A stretch of DNA of 64,000 nucleotides from Apium graveolens (taxonomy: Eukaryota > Streptophyta > Magnoliopsida > Apiales > Apiaceae), in assembly GCF_009905375.1 (NCBI RefSeq), contig NC_133657.1, positions 45,310,192 through 45,374,191 of the forward strand, read 5' to 3'. The notes under the pieces are model-generated. The model did not search any database, was not told the origin of the DNA, and worked only from the letters and a program-made list of their open reading frames with translations. Numbering within the stretch: position 1 is the first letter of the stretch; each line of letters starts with the position of its first letter. Positions 34,298 through 46,200 of this stretch are shown piece by piece. A program made the translations under genes and the position numbers.

Positions 34298-35700
34298 TTA
34301 TACATGAATTTTAAAATAATCCAAGAATACAGAAAATACTAGTAGCAAAGCAATAATTGATCCAACTACAACTAAATTAATTTTATTCAAAATGGGCAAA
34401 GACCATTTTCCCAACTCCTTGAGCAGACCAAGAAACTTGAAATCCAGCATTGATATTTGATCAATCTTAGCAATGAGGAAAAGAAACACAGTGACCATGA
34501 AAAATTTATAAGTGAAAGTAGCCAAACCACAGAGTATAATGTCCTCCTTGAATTTCTCGGTCAGCCCTTGTAATATAAATACCACTTATTATGTCCATAA
34601 TGATTCATACCAACAACATTGTTACATATAGAGACCTGTTGCGACAACATCATTTATTCCAACAAATAGCTTCCAAATCTCATGCTTTTATCTTTAATAG
34701 TTTTAATAAAAAAGAGAATAGGTCCAAGAAAAAAAAGAATCAAGGAAGCTAGTTGACATATCCTAATTGTGCAGAATAAAACAAGATAATATAATGGAAG
34801 AATCAGGATCTTGTCATATATCTCTGTATGTCAACCACATTAAACAAGGCACAAAGTCACAAACAAGGCATACTTATTTATGTTCATCCGACGTCTTTCT
34901 GCCTTTCTCATAAAGTCACAATGCAGCATTTAGATGCAAGTCGTTCGATATGAAGTACTCCTATTAAGCAGAGTTTCAGCTCCACTTACAAAAATATCTT
35001 ACTCCAATATTTTTAAATGGCACTTCAATTATAGTTTGTTATATCATTATAGAAGATGCGTATGGCCTGTACTCTGTAGTGACAATAGAATGATGCAAAT
35101 GTTCTTTCTCCGTCCATACGGAATACAAGTGCTGAGAACATATGTGAAGAATGAATGACAAGCAAGCATGTACTTTTCACTTAAATGGAAAAACTACCCA
35201 AGAGCCAGCACAATTCAGATGAAAACTAAAAGAAGAAAGAAAAGATCCTAAGATGCACCCAAAAGAAATCGTGAGGGGACAGAGAATTCTCTAACCAGCT
35301 CATCAATATCAGTCTCATACACATGCCATAATAAATTCTTCCTATATATCATTGCAATTCAATATCGAATATTTGGGTTAGTGGACAGATTTATATTATG
35401 TAGCCAAGTGCCTGCATATCTGGATAATAATTATAGAGTCGTTGAGCAAGCCTTGGATCACTGATTTTTCAAATAAATACGGATAATAATTGAGTTTTAT
35501 GTCAAAATGTTTACTGCCTTAGATCATTGATTTTAAGTCTATTTTTTTCAAATTTTTTCAAATATTATTAATCATGTCACATTATAAATAGCACACGTCA
35601 CAACCTATTTTTGAAAATAACAGACAATTGCAAAATAAATAAATACCTAAAGCATCTCAGCAAAATAAATTATGCAATAAATAATTGATTAAAAACTCAC
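34298..35700. other. PIF/Harbinger interior without recognised gene
   Basis: No transposase motif could be found here. A 95-codon hydrophobic minus frame at 34298-34585, with two possible membrane stretches (KFFMVTVFLFLIAKI; VVVGSIIALLLVFSVFLDYF), is the only notable ORF. It resembles nothing I know and may be chance. The donor site ending the Myb-like exon at 35701 suggests that a downstream exon could lie here. Confidence 0.35.
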
Positions 35701-36200
35701 CGAGTTAAGGATGCATCTTTCATCATTTTGTCAAGCACCAGCTTGCGCATGCCTTTGGGAGTAGATATCAAGCCCTTTACTTGTACAGGGCTTTTTAATA
35801 GAAATACGAACGCGGCAGCAACAAGATCTTCATTTACTAGTTCCATGTTATTGATTATGTCCCACAACTATTCCACAGTAACATGAAGCTTCTCATTATC
35901 GACCATCTCTTTAAAAGCTCCAGCCAAGATGCCAACTGAGTCATCCAACTTCGAAGTTTGTTCATCATCAGTCTTTGCTTTTTTTGTCTTAGTTTGATAT
36001 TGACTTTGAGACTTTGTACTAGACACCGGAACATTATCAGTGGATGCACTATCATCAATCTCATTTACCAAATTTGTTCGCCTCATCTCTGTTTCCGTGA
36101 CAGCAGATTCACCTGTTTCTCGATCAATTCCAAACATTTTCACCATCTCATGATAATGTCTAAATGGTTTTTTCATCCACTCCTCTACTTCTGGTTTAGC
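35701..36200 (-). pseudogene. Myb/SANT-like accessory gene, exon 2
   Basis: The exon starts after an acceptor AG at 36201-36202 and reads AKPEVEEWMKKPFRHYHEMV and KMFGIDRETGESAVTETEMR, the conserved segment after the SANT domain in the Myb/SANT-like proteins of PIF/Harbinger elements. It continues through a Ser/Lys-rich stretch, then a stop (TAG after LHVTVE). Beyond it, IINNMELVNEDLVAAAFVFL runs to a donor GTGAGT at 35700. Such proteins bind the transposon ends and help bring transposase to the nucleus. The stop makes this copy defective. Confidence 0.72.
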
Positions 36201-37130
36201 CTAACATTATATATAAACCCCGGAATCAAACAGAGCGAACATAATTTCTGATATGCACATGTAAAAATATTGACCAAAATGTCCACCTCAAGTTTATATA
36301 AAATCAATTATATCCCTGCATTTTTTTTAAAATGTTATGGTAGAAATATTTCTCTCTCAAAATTGGCTGGGGAATACAGAGGGCACGCACACTACAGACA
36401 CATTGATAAGCACACAAAGAGAATCTAGCTGGGAGTTATTTTCCCCATTAAACAACAGGGAAACCTGGTCTCAAAATATGTAGAAAATATTTGTCCCAAC
36501 ACACACATCGCTAATAAGGATGATATAAGAAAATTGTGTACTTCGCAGCCTTATGGTTATGGATTTTCATGTTTAGTTCATGTAGATCGTAGGGCCATAT
36601 GAAGAAGAAAAAGAAGATAACATGGTTCCCTATAAAGAGCTTCCAACACCTTTCAAATATATTTGTATCAGGTAATTGATTCTAGAAAACCATACAAGGC
36701 TACATCACAGACTACAAATAACCTCAACCAGCAAAGAAACAACTATGTTACAAGCCAAATTTACATTTCCAGCACAAATGTACAGTGGTTACAAATATGA
36801 TATAAGTCCACTTTGCGCTGGAATTGTAATTCCATAAGGTATTTGATTCTAAGAAACCATCCAAGGCTATAGCACGGACTTTAAATAACCTCAACTAGCA
36901 AACAACTATGTTACAAGCCAAATTTACATTTCCAGGACAAATGTACAGTGGTTACAGATACGACATAGGTCCACTTTGCGATATATAAGTAAACAAAAAG
37001 AATTTCTTTTTTCCTTCCATATCAGTTTTATAATTCATGTAAAATGCATCAGGAAGTGAAGGGTTCAAGTACTATATGAGATAAATGCATGTATCATGCA
37101 GTGAAGTACAAATTAAGTATGATAGATTAC
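36201..37130 (-). other. Putative intron between the Myb/SANT-like exons
   Basis: It is bounded by a donor GT (minus strand GTAATC at 37130) and an acceptor AG at 36201. It is AT-rich and holds a partial duplication: text at 36730-36800 recurs at 36890-36970 (ACAACTATGTTACAAGCCAA). No ORF is recognised. Confidence 0.55.
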
Positions 37131-37463
37131 CTCAATTAGTTGCTTCCAAACCTCAGCCTCTGCAGTCCAATGTTGCTTAATAGGATCCCAACCAAAACCA
37201 CTAAGCCCTCCTTTGAAAATATCATAACATCTAACCCAACTTTTCTTTATATTTTTCATCCTATTACGTATCTTTTGTTTGTCTAGAAAATTTTTTGGGA
37301 ATTTTTCTTAAAGATCTTTCACTATGTTGGTAAATGTTTCTTGTGTAAATTGTCCATTTGCTTTATGACCCGTAACGTGTTCATGATGATAGGACATAAT
37401 CAAAGCATCGTCCATGGGAGAAGTCCATGTACAATGAATTTCAGAAGTTCTTTTATTCGACAT
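37131..37463 (-). pseudogene. Myb/SANT-like accessory gene, exon 1
   Basis: From ATG at 37463 the minus strand reads MSNKRTSEIHCTWTSPMDDA, then FTQETFTNIVKDL, a TAA stop, KIRNRMKNIKKSWVRCYDIF and SGFGWDPIKQHWTAEAEVWK. The W-x-spaced pattern is that of the Myb/SANT-like DNA-binding domain carried by plant PIF/Harbinger elements. It ends at a donor GTAATC after LIE (37131). The in-frame TAA at about codon 45 breaks the domain. Confidence 0.75.
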
Positions 37464-38011
37464 CTTTGACAAGTATGAGTCACATTACGTACAATTAAGA
37501 CTCTCCATAATTCAACTGTCAATTGATTTAAGATAAAAAAAACCATAAATACCACAATATAAAAGCTATTAATATAATTCCTATAGATTTAATCTAGGTC
37601 ATGTTGTCAAAGATTAAAAAATTTTAATTAAAAAGCATCAAAGCAAGTACAAGAGATTACACAGTTAAAAAATAATTATAAAAGAGACATACAGAGAGAG
37701 AGAGAGATTGAGGGAGAGAGATTGGGTGAGAGAGAGAGTATACATTCAGAGGTTCACGTCAAAGAGCAATCAAAAGGAGCTAGTAGGAGGAGCCTCGAGA
37801 GTGATAGAGTGAAATTGGGGGAAAAATAAGCTAACACCCCGATTTGGGGTGTTGGAAATGACCGGTTTTATTATAAGATATAAACCCCTCCAGCCCTTCA
37901 ATAAACCCCCAATAGGCCAACCCTCCTAAAAAAATATTTTCCCAAATATGGTTTTTTAGAACCCAGCCCAGCCCAGCCCAACCCTCCTGAACCCCTAAAC
38001 CAAACAGGCCC

Positions 38012-38474
38012 TTATAATCTTAAGATGGTATCACAAATCATAGTTCAGATTATATAATCAAACACAACATATTTATCAAAATTTAGAAAATTAAAATCAG
38101 CTTTTTAAAAACTAAATATCGTTGTTTCGAGGTCAGTAACGACATCCAATGGCTTACAGACGCGAACCTGACATAGTCAGTCTTGCTCAGTGACCCGTTT
38201 CCAGCCGGGAAACACATATCATTTGCAAAAACACGACACTGGACACAGATTTCACCAAATTTGTTCAGCTTTTTCAGAAATCGTATTATATACAATCTCC
38301 ATAATAAAAATAAAGTATATCATATATACACACAGTGATACATACAACCATCATATGGTTATAAAATACATTATGAATATCATATATACACGCATATACA
38401 CGCACCAAAAATCATATCCATGCTCACATATCAAAAGTGTAAACATACAACCGAATTAAAACATTTCGCAAGTA
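38012..38474 (-). other. Copia D leader, second part
   Basis: This is the leader between the primer-binding site (38475-38486) and the PIF/Harbinger insertion. It is AT-rich without a supported ORF. Confidence 0.6.
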
Positions 38475-38486
38475 GCTCTGATGCCT
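38475..38486 (-). other. Degenerate primer-binding site of copia D
   Basis: The plus strand reads GCTCTGATGCCT, which matches the tRNA-iMet type GCTCTGATACCA at 10 of 12 bases. It lies 4 bases from the LTR start at 38491. Confidence 0.65.
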
Positions 38487-38490
38487 AAAT

Positions 38491-39999
38491 TGGGATTCGT
38501 GGCACAAATGGAGCGAAAAATAAAAAATTAATAAGAAAAACGAAACCCCAAACGCAGGATCCATGCAAAACAAGACATTTAATTTAGAGATTAGATGTTA
38601 ACCTTATATAAAGCTTTCCTTCTGATTTTAATGGAAGTTCTGATCTTGATGAACCACAACATCCCTCCTTGTGATGATTTTCTCTCCAAGGTATCCACAC
38701 GAACGTCCGATCATCCAACGATCACCGGAGCCGGCACTAGCCGATTTAGTTGCCTCTTCCTCTCTCTCTTTCTCTCTAGCCTCTCTAAGATGTTGAGCTG
38801 CTATGATTTTTCTAAAAAATGTGATGTGACTTGTAACCCTAAAAATATACATCTTAATGTATATATAGGGGAGAGAGGATTAAGACCTAACCCTAAACCT
38901 AATGGGCTTCTGAAAAATGACCCATTCTGATTTCGAGTTTATATTACTATTAAATTCGAATTCTGATATATAAATACAATTAATTAAGTCTCACTTAATT
39001 AATTTAATAATTAAATTCAAAATAATAATAATAAAATATTTAAATTCATAATTTAAATAACACTCCGTTTTAAACGTTCTTTGTACGTGACCCTTTAGGT
39101 TATTATTACGTTGGCAATAATTTTATTTTCTAATAATAAAACAATGAGTGGCATCTACTAATACATCATTGCTACCCAAGTAATAATTATAATTGGTGAT
39201 TCAATTAAACCTTTCGTGAATAATGTACAATGTAATATAATCCCTTTAGCCTTATATTATAGATTAAACTCGAGGCATGCATTGTGCATCATATGTTAGC
39301 GTTTAATCCTTGTTTCCTTGATCAATGAGTAAACTATTAAACAAATCATTATTTGAGCACGTACATGTATTTTATAGTCTTACTCAATTAAGAGTCCATT
39401 AATATCACTCCTTAATATAGGAGGGCTAAATCCCATCTTGATCATACATATTTCTCATATGATTCATAATATACCCAATGTCTACTTTTAATATTACCCG
39501 GTGAAGGATAAATTTCAATAGTATCAAAGTATATTAATTCTCGTATAGAAATATAATGACTTCAGGTCTAAGGACCAATAAATCATTATCACTATGAGAT
39601 TAACTTATGACACTATGAACATGTAGTATCTCACAACGGGTCAATCCAACACCATGTATCTAATGCATGTGCCTGTATTTTGACTTTAGTATCATCATAC
39701 CTATGATCAATGAGATGTGACTTCAGTCTCAATATATTTATTATCATCGCTTAACAATAATACTTGAATAGGGACCTGTAGGAATATTAATACTATTCTC
39801 ATAATCTCATTTCTAAGTCATGTACTTATAGATATAGATTTACATATCATATTCTAAGGACATTTATTAATCTAACATTTTATCACAAAAAATAAAGATA
39901 TACTAAATTACTAAAGAATAATCCATAGAATCATAATTAATAATCCAAATGTCTCGTAACATAAACATAATAGTGTTGTCTCTAGGGCACACACTAACA
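38491..39999 (-). mobile_element. 5' LTR of copia D (1.5 kb)
   Basis: On the minus strand it starts TGTTAGTGTGTGCCCTAGAG at 39999 and ends CGAATCCCA at 38491, giving TG...CA ends next to a degenerate primer-binding site. A CT-rich stretch (38755-38785) and a TATATATA at about 38858 are possible promoter parts. The pair LTR is not in the window. Confidence 0.75.
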
Positions 40000-40355
40000 C
40001 CGCGTCTACCCGCTGATATCTTAACCGCCATTGCTGCAAAGGTAGATCTATCTGTAGTTCGGGCATTCAGCTTTTGGGAATCAAATTATGTATAATTATA
40101 GCTTGTGTTGGATAATGGTAAAGAACTATAAACTTATTAAGTAATCATTTTTGGTTTGTAATAACTCTTAACCTATGGATTCCAATGACCGTTACTTATT
40201 TCAATTTCATCTCTGAGACTATAACGTGTTGTGGAGTGTGTATTATTATGGGGTCACAACATGCAATTATTTAATTTCGATTTAAGTTAAGTGATATTAA
40301 TATAAAAAAGAGAGTGACAACCCGGATTCCCAACCCCGGATCTGTGGGTGTTACA
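40000..40355 (+). mobile_element. Gypsy-type LTR 3' end fragment
   Basis: The sequence ends CCAACCCCGGATCTGTGGG then TGTTACA at 40355, the type of end seen in gypsy LTRs (compare TTTGGAGGGCATTACA at 43117). Its left part is cut off by copia D at 39999. The family is not otherwise fixed. Confidence 0.5.
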
Positions 40356-40576
40356 TCTGTGCAGAATCTTGCAGGTCCGTGAGCATCCTTTGTCCAGTGA
40401 ATCTTGGCCCTTGATCTTGTATTCTTCAAGCTGCTTTTGTAGTCTTTCCAATTCAGTGAATGAATTATTTGTTGACTGATAATTTTGAATCTTAAACTTG
40501 TCTATATTCTGAATTTGAGATAATATGTCGAGATCTCTTTTTGTTCTATAGAGAAGTGACATATCGATAGGTATAA

Positions 40577-40970
40577 TGACTTATCGATATCTTGAGTTCT
40601 CTACATGTATATTTGACTTATCGAGGTCTCCTATTTTCTACATGTATAATGACCTATCGACATCTCTAGTTCTCTACTTGGGATTTTGACTTGTCGACAT
40701 CTTGAGTTCTCTACATGAAGAATTTAACTTGTCGATATCTCTGAGATCTCTACATGGATAAATGACTTGTCGATATCTCTGAGATCTCTACATACACATT
40801 TTGACTTGTCGATATATCTAAGATTTCTACATGCATAAATGGTTTGTCGATATCTCTGAGATGTCTACATACACGTTTTGATTTATCAATAACTCTGAGA
40901 TCTCTACATGCAGAAATGACTTGTCAATATCTCTTGAGACTTCTCTAAAAGTCATTTTGGACTTCTCGAC
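40577..40970. repeat. 38-bp-period motif array, diverged unit
   Basis: Ten copies of a core near TGACTTGTCGATATCTCTGA, each followed by GATCTCTACATG, start at 40577, 40614, 40650, 40687, 40725, 40763, 40802, 40840, 40879 and 40917. Spacing is 36-39 bp. Confidence 0.88.
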
Positions 40971-41399
40971 TGACTTCTTGATTGACTTCTCGATATCCCT
41001 TGATCTGTGAGTTTTCGATATCTTGACTTCGAATATTTTTCCTAGAACTGCATTATTCAACTCCAAGCTTCTACACTTTTCTCTGAGGCATGATCAGGAC
41101 TTGATCTTTTTTCGCAGTTTATTCTTTAGCTTGAAAACTATTAGCTTTACTAAACTGTCACTTGTCATTTCTATTTATAGAAAAGTGGATCTTTCATTAC
41201 TGGCTTAACATATCTTTAGCATCCCTTATTCACTTTAATCTTCCTCTGTCAGTTAATCTTTACGATTGATCTTGCTCACTCTTTTTAAGCTGCTTTTTGT
41301 AGACTTGTCAATCCAGCTATTGGATTGTTTGTTGATTGTTTATCTTGGATATTGAGCTGATCTGCAACTTTGTACTTTGAGATTTTACCTCGAGATATC

Positions 41400-41900
41400 T
41401 AGTATAGGTTTATGGAACACTTGACATCTCGAGAAGTATATTGACTTATCGAGATATCTAGAATTCCATATTTGGTATGACTTGTAGAGGTCTTCAGTTC
41501 TCTATAATAGAATTTTTAGCTTTTCGAGATATCTAGTCTTCACATCTTCACTTTGACTTATTGATAACTCTTAGTTCTCTAGTAGCTTCTTGACTTGTCG
41601 ATATCTCAGAGTTCTCTAGTCAAAATTCAACTTGTCGATGTCTCTGAATTCTCTAGTGAATTTTGACTTATCGATATCTCTGAGTTCTCTAGTAGACTTA
41701 GACTTATAGATAACTCAGAGTTCTCTAATAAATGTGGATTTGTCGATAACACTGAGTTTTCTAGTGAAGAAATGGCTTGTCGATATCTCCAATCTTCACG
41801 TCTTCAATTTGGCTTGTTGATATCTCTGAGTTCTCTAGTAGCTTTCCTGACTTCTCGATAAGCCATTCTGGAGTTCTCGAGTGACTTCTCTATAACATTA
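41400..41900. repeat. 37-bp-period motif array, E-type unit
   Basis: It has the same core as 52300-52780, with TTCTCTAG after each core. About a dozen degenerate copies of GACTTGTCGATATCTCTGAG are spaced near 37 bp. Confidence 0.85.
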
Positions 41901-42290
41901 AATCTGTGACTTGCAGAGATCTTGACTTAGAGTATTTTTCCTAAAAAAAATTTATTCAACTCCAAGCTTCTTCATTATTCTTCTGAGGCATGATCTTCTT
42001 GATCTTCTTCCAGATAGAATTCTTAGGCTTGACACTGTTTATAGAAAAAGGCTCCAGTCCGCTCCTTTGACATTTTACAGACTTTAAATGTTACAAGTAC
42101 AAAATACAGATTAAGATAACAATGCAACTTACTTAGGGTTGGCCCCAAGCTTAGCTGATTACCAAAAATAACAGTTCATTAATCTCCTTCTTAGATCTGA
42201 TGTCCATTTGGCTTGCTTCATATTTTGATCAGGGATACCAATGATATTGTTATCTCTCGTAATCTTTGACACCATCACTTATATTTAACA

Positions 42291-42395
42291 ATATCCTCTA
42301 ACAGATACCTCTTTTTGACAGATGTCAGAAGAAGTTATAGAAAGAGAAGGTATTGCCAAGGTCTTAATACTTATCTTCTATTTGAACTTTTCTGT
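42291..42395 (-). other. SIRE-type 3' end next to composite LTR
   Basis: The minus strand is purine-rich directly before the LTR start (GTCAAAAAGAGGTATC, then GTTAGAGGATAT next to TGTTAAAT). This fits a polypurine tract and 3' untranslated end of a SIRE-type element, probably E. The right boundary is approximate; the RNase H end expected between here and 43117 is missing. Confidence 0.5.
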
Positions 42396-43116
42396 TGACT
42401 CGTCATCCAATTCTAGACACTTCTTCATGTTCTGAGGATATCGACGGGATCTATATAGTGAGATATAGATCTGCACTATATCCTGGCTGATCAGCAGGGT
42501 ATAGCTGCGAACTTGAGTCCAGTTTAGTTCATTTGTATTCTCCAGTAATGACCTTCTTTCTATTCTCCTGAGGTTATATCTTTGCAGATATACCTGGGTT
42601 ACGAATTTATTTAAATTGCTTTAACACTATTTATATTTTGTGGACTTGTTGAGAAATTTTTGGCTCACCCCTTTTGTTGTTATTCACCTTATTGTTTTCA
42701 GTTAAGAAGGAATATGAAACCCATCAGGACTCGAGTGGTAAAGAAGCGGGTCAAGCCTCGGGATCCTCTCATACCCAAGGTGCTGATCCCAATCCAGGAA
42801 GAAAGCTTTGAGTTGCCCGAGCAGGTAGAGTGTTGATAGATAGTATGTGTGTTTAAATAAAAGATGAACTTAGTTTAAAATGAATTAGACAATGGTTTGT
42901 AATAAAAAAAAGAGTTTGTGAGATTTTGAATGTTGGTTTGTAATAAAAGTAGTTAGTGGTTCTTGTTTTCATACTTCAACCTAAAAAGGTCCCGGTTAGT
43001 GTTAAAGGGGTTTAGTTTCATTTCTTTATTATTTATTGATAAGATTGTACAGGTTTGGTGATTAGCTCGTAATCCCCAGACTTATACCCCGGGTTTGGAG
43101 GGCATTACACTTTGTC
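42396..43116 (+). mobile_element. Tekay-like gypsy LTR 3' fragment
   Basis: The layout follows the 3' part of the Tekay LTRs: GACTTGTTGAG, CAGTTAAGAAGG, GTGGTAAAGAAGC, GATCC, then ACCCCGGGTTTGGAGGGCAT and TACA. Divergence from the LTRs at 25379 and 43236 is strong, so it is a different subfamily. The left end is not resolved. It abuts E RNase H sequence at 43117. Confidence 0.55.
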
Positions 43117-43235
43117 CTAGAATGATTAACTGGATTAGCTACTATAGATATAGCACTAGTATTGTCACACATAATAGGAATTTTTTGTAACATTAGGCCA
43201 TAATCTATTAGCTGATTTTTAATCCAAAGCACTTG
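43117..43235 (-). pseudogene. Copia E RNase H, distal piece
   Basis: The minus strand encodes WIKNQLIDYGLMLQKIPIMC followed by DNTSAISIVANPVNHSRTK, the C-terminal part of a copia RNase H with its conserved D-N-x-S-A. It continues the reading from 46667 across the solo LTR. Confidence 0.82.
43231..43235. repeat. Target-site duplication ACTTG, left copy
   Basis: ACTTG at 43231-43235 recurs at 46667-46671, directly flanking the solo LTR. Confidence 0.92.
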
Positions 43236-46200
43236 TGTAATATCCGGGATATATCGTGTAATTATTTTTGATATTATTATGTGTGCCCAGTATATATTCT
43301 GTGAGTTAATTGTTAAGTGTTATCTGTACTTGAATATTCAAAAATAATATTAATTGAGTATTTTAATTTTTATATGTCCAAAATAAAATATAGATAATTG
43401 TTTTATCTTCCTAATTATTTTTATGTTGATTTATGGATTTATAAGAATCATATGAAATGTCTAAAATCTTTTTCCGGGTAATTAAAATCTATTTTATAAA
43501 AACGGGAATCAACCGACGTCAACCGTTGTTATGTTTTTGGAACCCGAAACTCTTCCGAGAACTCCTTCCTAACCCAATTGTAATATTCCGAGCATTTTCC
43601 ATGTTTCGACTTTTTCGATCCGGCGTACGGTTTGTCCTGCGCGGGTCCCGGCGCAACATTTTTAATACAATATTCGTTTCGGTAAATCAATAAAACCCGT
43701 ATTTTCGATAAACGGGAGATTTTTATTAAACTATCCCAATTATCACTTCGTAATACGTGTAACCAGGCGCTGAGACCAAGACCGCAGTACAAATTGTACT
43801 GATTTGGATAATTATCCCGAAAACCGATACCGTTTGGATCAGTTTTTACAAATAAACGTACCGTTTTATATCCGGAATGATCCAACGGGATACAAATTTT
43901 CCATAATTATAAATAGTCTTTTACCGTATTTTATTTCGTATCAAAATCATTTGCAGATAGTTAATTATATAATTTTCAGAGAAAAGCCCTAATTTCTTAA
44001 AACTGTTCTAAGAATCAAACAGCAAAACGAAGGCGTTACCGATCTCTGTTTTCAAAGCTTGAGTAACCAAAACGAAGGATTTGAAGTGTTCTATCAGATT
44101 CTGAGCTTTGTTTCACTGCATAAATCAAGGTTATTTTTCTAAAAATTTATTTATTTTCGAATTTATTTTATTAAAAATATGAATTTTTGTTCGGATGATT
44201 GTTTGTATGATTTGATGATTGCATGTTGTAGAGCTTGTTTTCCTGATGATTTTCATATGTCATACGTCTGATTTGGAGTTCAATAACATGTTCAAATTTG
44301 AGTTTGATTTTCGAATTTCAAAATTAGGGTTTATAACCCGTATGAATGTTCTTAATTGAAATTTGGGGGTTTCTTATTCTGTGATAGATTGATGATGTGT
44401 TATAGTGGGTTGTGTTCTCTGTGAAATTTGCAATCTAGTCGTATAAGTTTCATGAACCAACGAGGTCTATAGAGAAGGGAGTTGTGTTTTGAAGTTTTCT
44501 GATGTTCGCCGGAAACTGGAAAACTTCACGGCCAAATTCCGGCCAACTCAGGGATTGTTAGGATGAATTGATTGCATGGTTGTGTTCCTGATGTTGTGTA
44601 GATGTGATCTGGAGGTGTTGGTGGGGTGAGGACGCCGGGAACGTGTTATCCGGCGAACCCGACTGTTTTCCGGCGAAGAGCTGGAAAATTACAGTTTGGT
44701 ACCCCAACTTTTGAAAACGATGCAGTTAGGTCCCTGAGGTTTCCAGACTTTGCAAATTTAGGATTCCTGTTTATAAAATGTTTAAAAATCATATTTCTTA
44801 TTTATTTTTATCATAAAAATTTGTTTTTAATTTCTGAAAATTCTAAAAATTATTATTTTAATTCTGAAAATTATTTTTAATTCACAAATAAATCTAAATT
44901 AATTAGTTAATTAATTTCAGTAAATTTATAATTGATTAATTAGTCAATTAATTCAAAAATTAATTGATTAATTGATTTAATTAATTATTAATTGATTTTA
45001 ATTAGTTATTTAATTAGAATTAATTATTTAAAAATGATTTTAAAATTCTGAAAAATAGTTTGGAGCTTTAAAATATTATTCTAAATTATTTCCAAGGCTC
45101 GATAATTATTCTAAAAATTATTTCGGAGCCAGAATGGGCCAACCGAACCCTGTTTATTAACCTGAAATTGATCCAACGACCCGTTTTAATTCCGAAAAAT
45201 GTTTTAAAAATTATTTTAAATACCAGAAAGCCTATTAATGACCTGAGATTTCTTTATAAATAATATATCATTGATTACGTGATGTATTATGTGCTACATG
45301 TGACTTGTTAATTGACTATCGGTTTATATATTCGGTGTTTACTTGATTATCACATAACTTTCAATCCGTTAATCGGATTTGGGTAAAACGAAGGGTAGAT
45401 AGAAGTATGTGTTGAATAGAATTCCGTGAGTAAATTATTGATAGATGCTTATGATATGTGAGTAGAAGAGGCAAGGTGTAGGAAAGGGAAACAGGTCGTT
45501 GAGGAGTAAGACGATTGTGATTGAAAGCAAGTGCAGGATAGTAAGCTAATATCAGGCAAGTGTTCTGAACTTTCTCGAGATATTGTAATTCTTGATAGTC
45601 TTGTTGACATTGCAAGTGCTTTGAAGCACGGAAACCTAAATCCTGATTTCAGTTATTGTTCTTGAGCTATGAACCATATTCTTTCTAATCCATTGATTAT
45701 TGTATACCCAAACAAGAACCACAAATCTACGATACTACTCCACAAATACATACAAACTAAATACCAGACACTAAACTGAATTATTATATACTCAATCCAT
45801 GATATCTTATGCTTTGAAAGACCAAATCCTTGAAACCCTGAAACGTTGTTTCCTTTGTTATCCAATTCTTTCATTACCCAGCATTCAAGCTTTAAAAGTA
45901 CCTTGTTGATCCTTACAAGGATTTAAACCCTTTCATTGTTAAATATTTATTATTGTTAATGATTTCGGTTATTGTTTATTATTGCATATTCTGTTATTAT
46001 GTTAGAATTGGATTGTTTTTATAAAATTGTGGACCAGATTCGTGGTCAGACCATATAATGGTCAAGTTAGGCCAATGTGTGCCTTGGATCCAGTAGTTAG
46101 AGCAATGTTGTGTGCCTTGCTCGAGGTTAGTGCGTGACTGATCAGCAGCCTAACCTTGGTTTTTAAATTAAAAGTATAATATCCAATTCTAAATCATAAT

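Larger units (their letters stand above)
33700..38011. mobile_element. PIF/Harbinger-type DNA transposon (4.3 kb)
   Basis: The ends are imperfect inverted repeats: GGCTTCATTTGGATTGGGGG on the left and, as reverse complement, GGGCCTGTTTGGTTTAGGGG on the right. TTA flanks both sides (33697-33699, 38012-38014), the target duplication typical of this superfamily. Subterminal G-rich runs (GGGTTGGGTTAGG, 33730-33830; matching C-rich at 37970-37990) are prominent. The only recognised gene is a Myb/SANT-like gene. No DDE transposase is readable, so the copy is non-autonomous. A GA microsatellite lies at 37692-37738. Confidence 0.82.
28907..39999 (-). mobile_element. Tork/Angela-like copia element D, split by a PIF/Harbinger
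   Basis: D runs on the minus strand from its 5' LTR (38491-39999) through a primer-binding site, a long leader (38474-38012 and 33699-32367), gag, protease, integrase, RT and part of RNase H. The leader is interrupted by a PIF/Harbinger element at 33700-38011, and RNase H by a CACTA end at 28906. The 3' LTR is not visible. The clade is inferred from DVCGPMRTMARGGFYYFITF and KQASRRWN; Tork, TAR and Angela are hard to tell apart by eye. Confidence 0.8.
40356..42290 (-). mobile_element. Composite SIRE-type LTR (two diverged LTR units)
   Basis: The block 41131-42290 matches the E 5' LTR from 52027 to 53184 with few changes. The block 40356-41130 aligns to 41230-42035 as an older, diverged copy of the same layout: CTTCAAGCTGCTTTTGTAG, then the motif array, then GAGGCATGATC. 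The E LTR's first 340 bases (51680-52020) are absent. It is either an LTR from a sister family joined by recombination or an LTR with an internal duplication. It serves as the 3' LTR position of element E. Confidence 0.7.

Noticed and set aside
34298..34585. Hydrophobic 95-codon minus-strand ORF as a membrane protein gene
   Set aside because: No homologue recognised, no promoter or start context, AT-rich setting; hydrophobic frames are common by chance in such DNA.
37692..37738. GA-rich tract as a regulatory GAGA element
   Set aside because: It is a simple microsatellite near the end of a DNA transposon with no gene nearby to regulate.
38595..38930. 111-codon plus-strand ORF as a host gene
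   Set aside because: It lies within the copia D LTR, antisense to the element, with no recognisable domain.
40577..40970. CRISPR-like evenly spaced repeats
   Set aside because: The repeats are degenerate, lie within plant LTR sequence and recur in other LTRs of the same family; there are no cas genes and the genome is eukaryotic.
43529..43885. 118-codon minus-strand ORF in the solo LTR
   Set aside because: It lies wholly in an LTR and is not open in the related LTR at 25379-28826.
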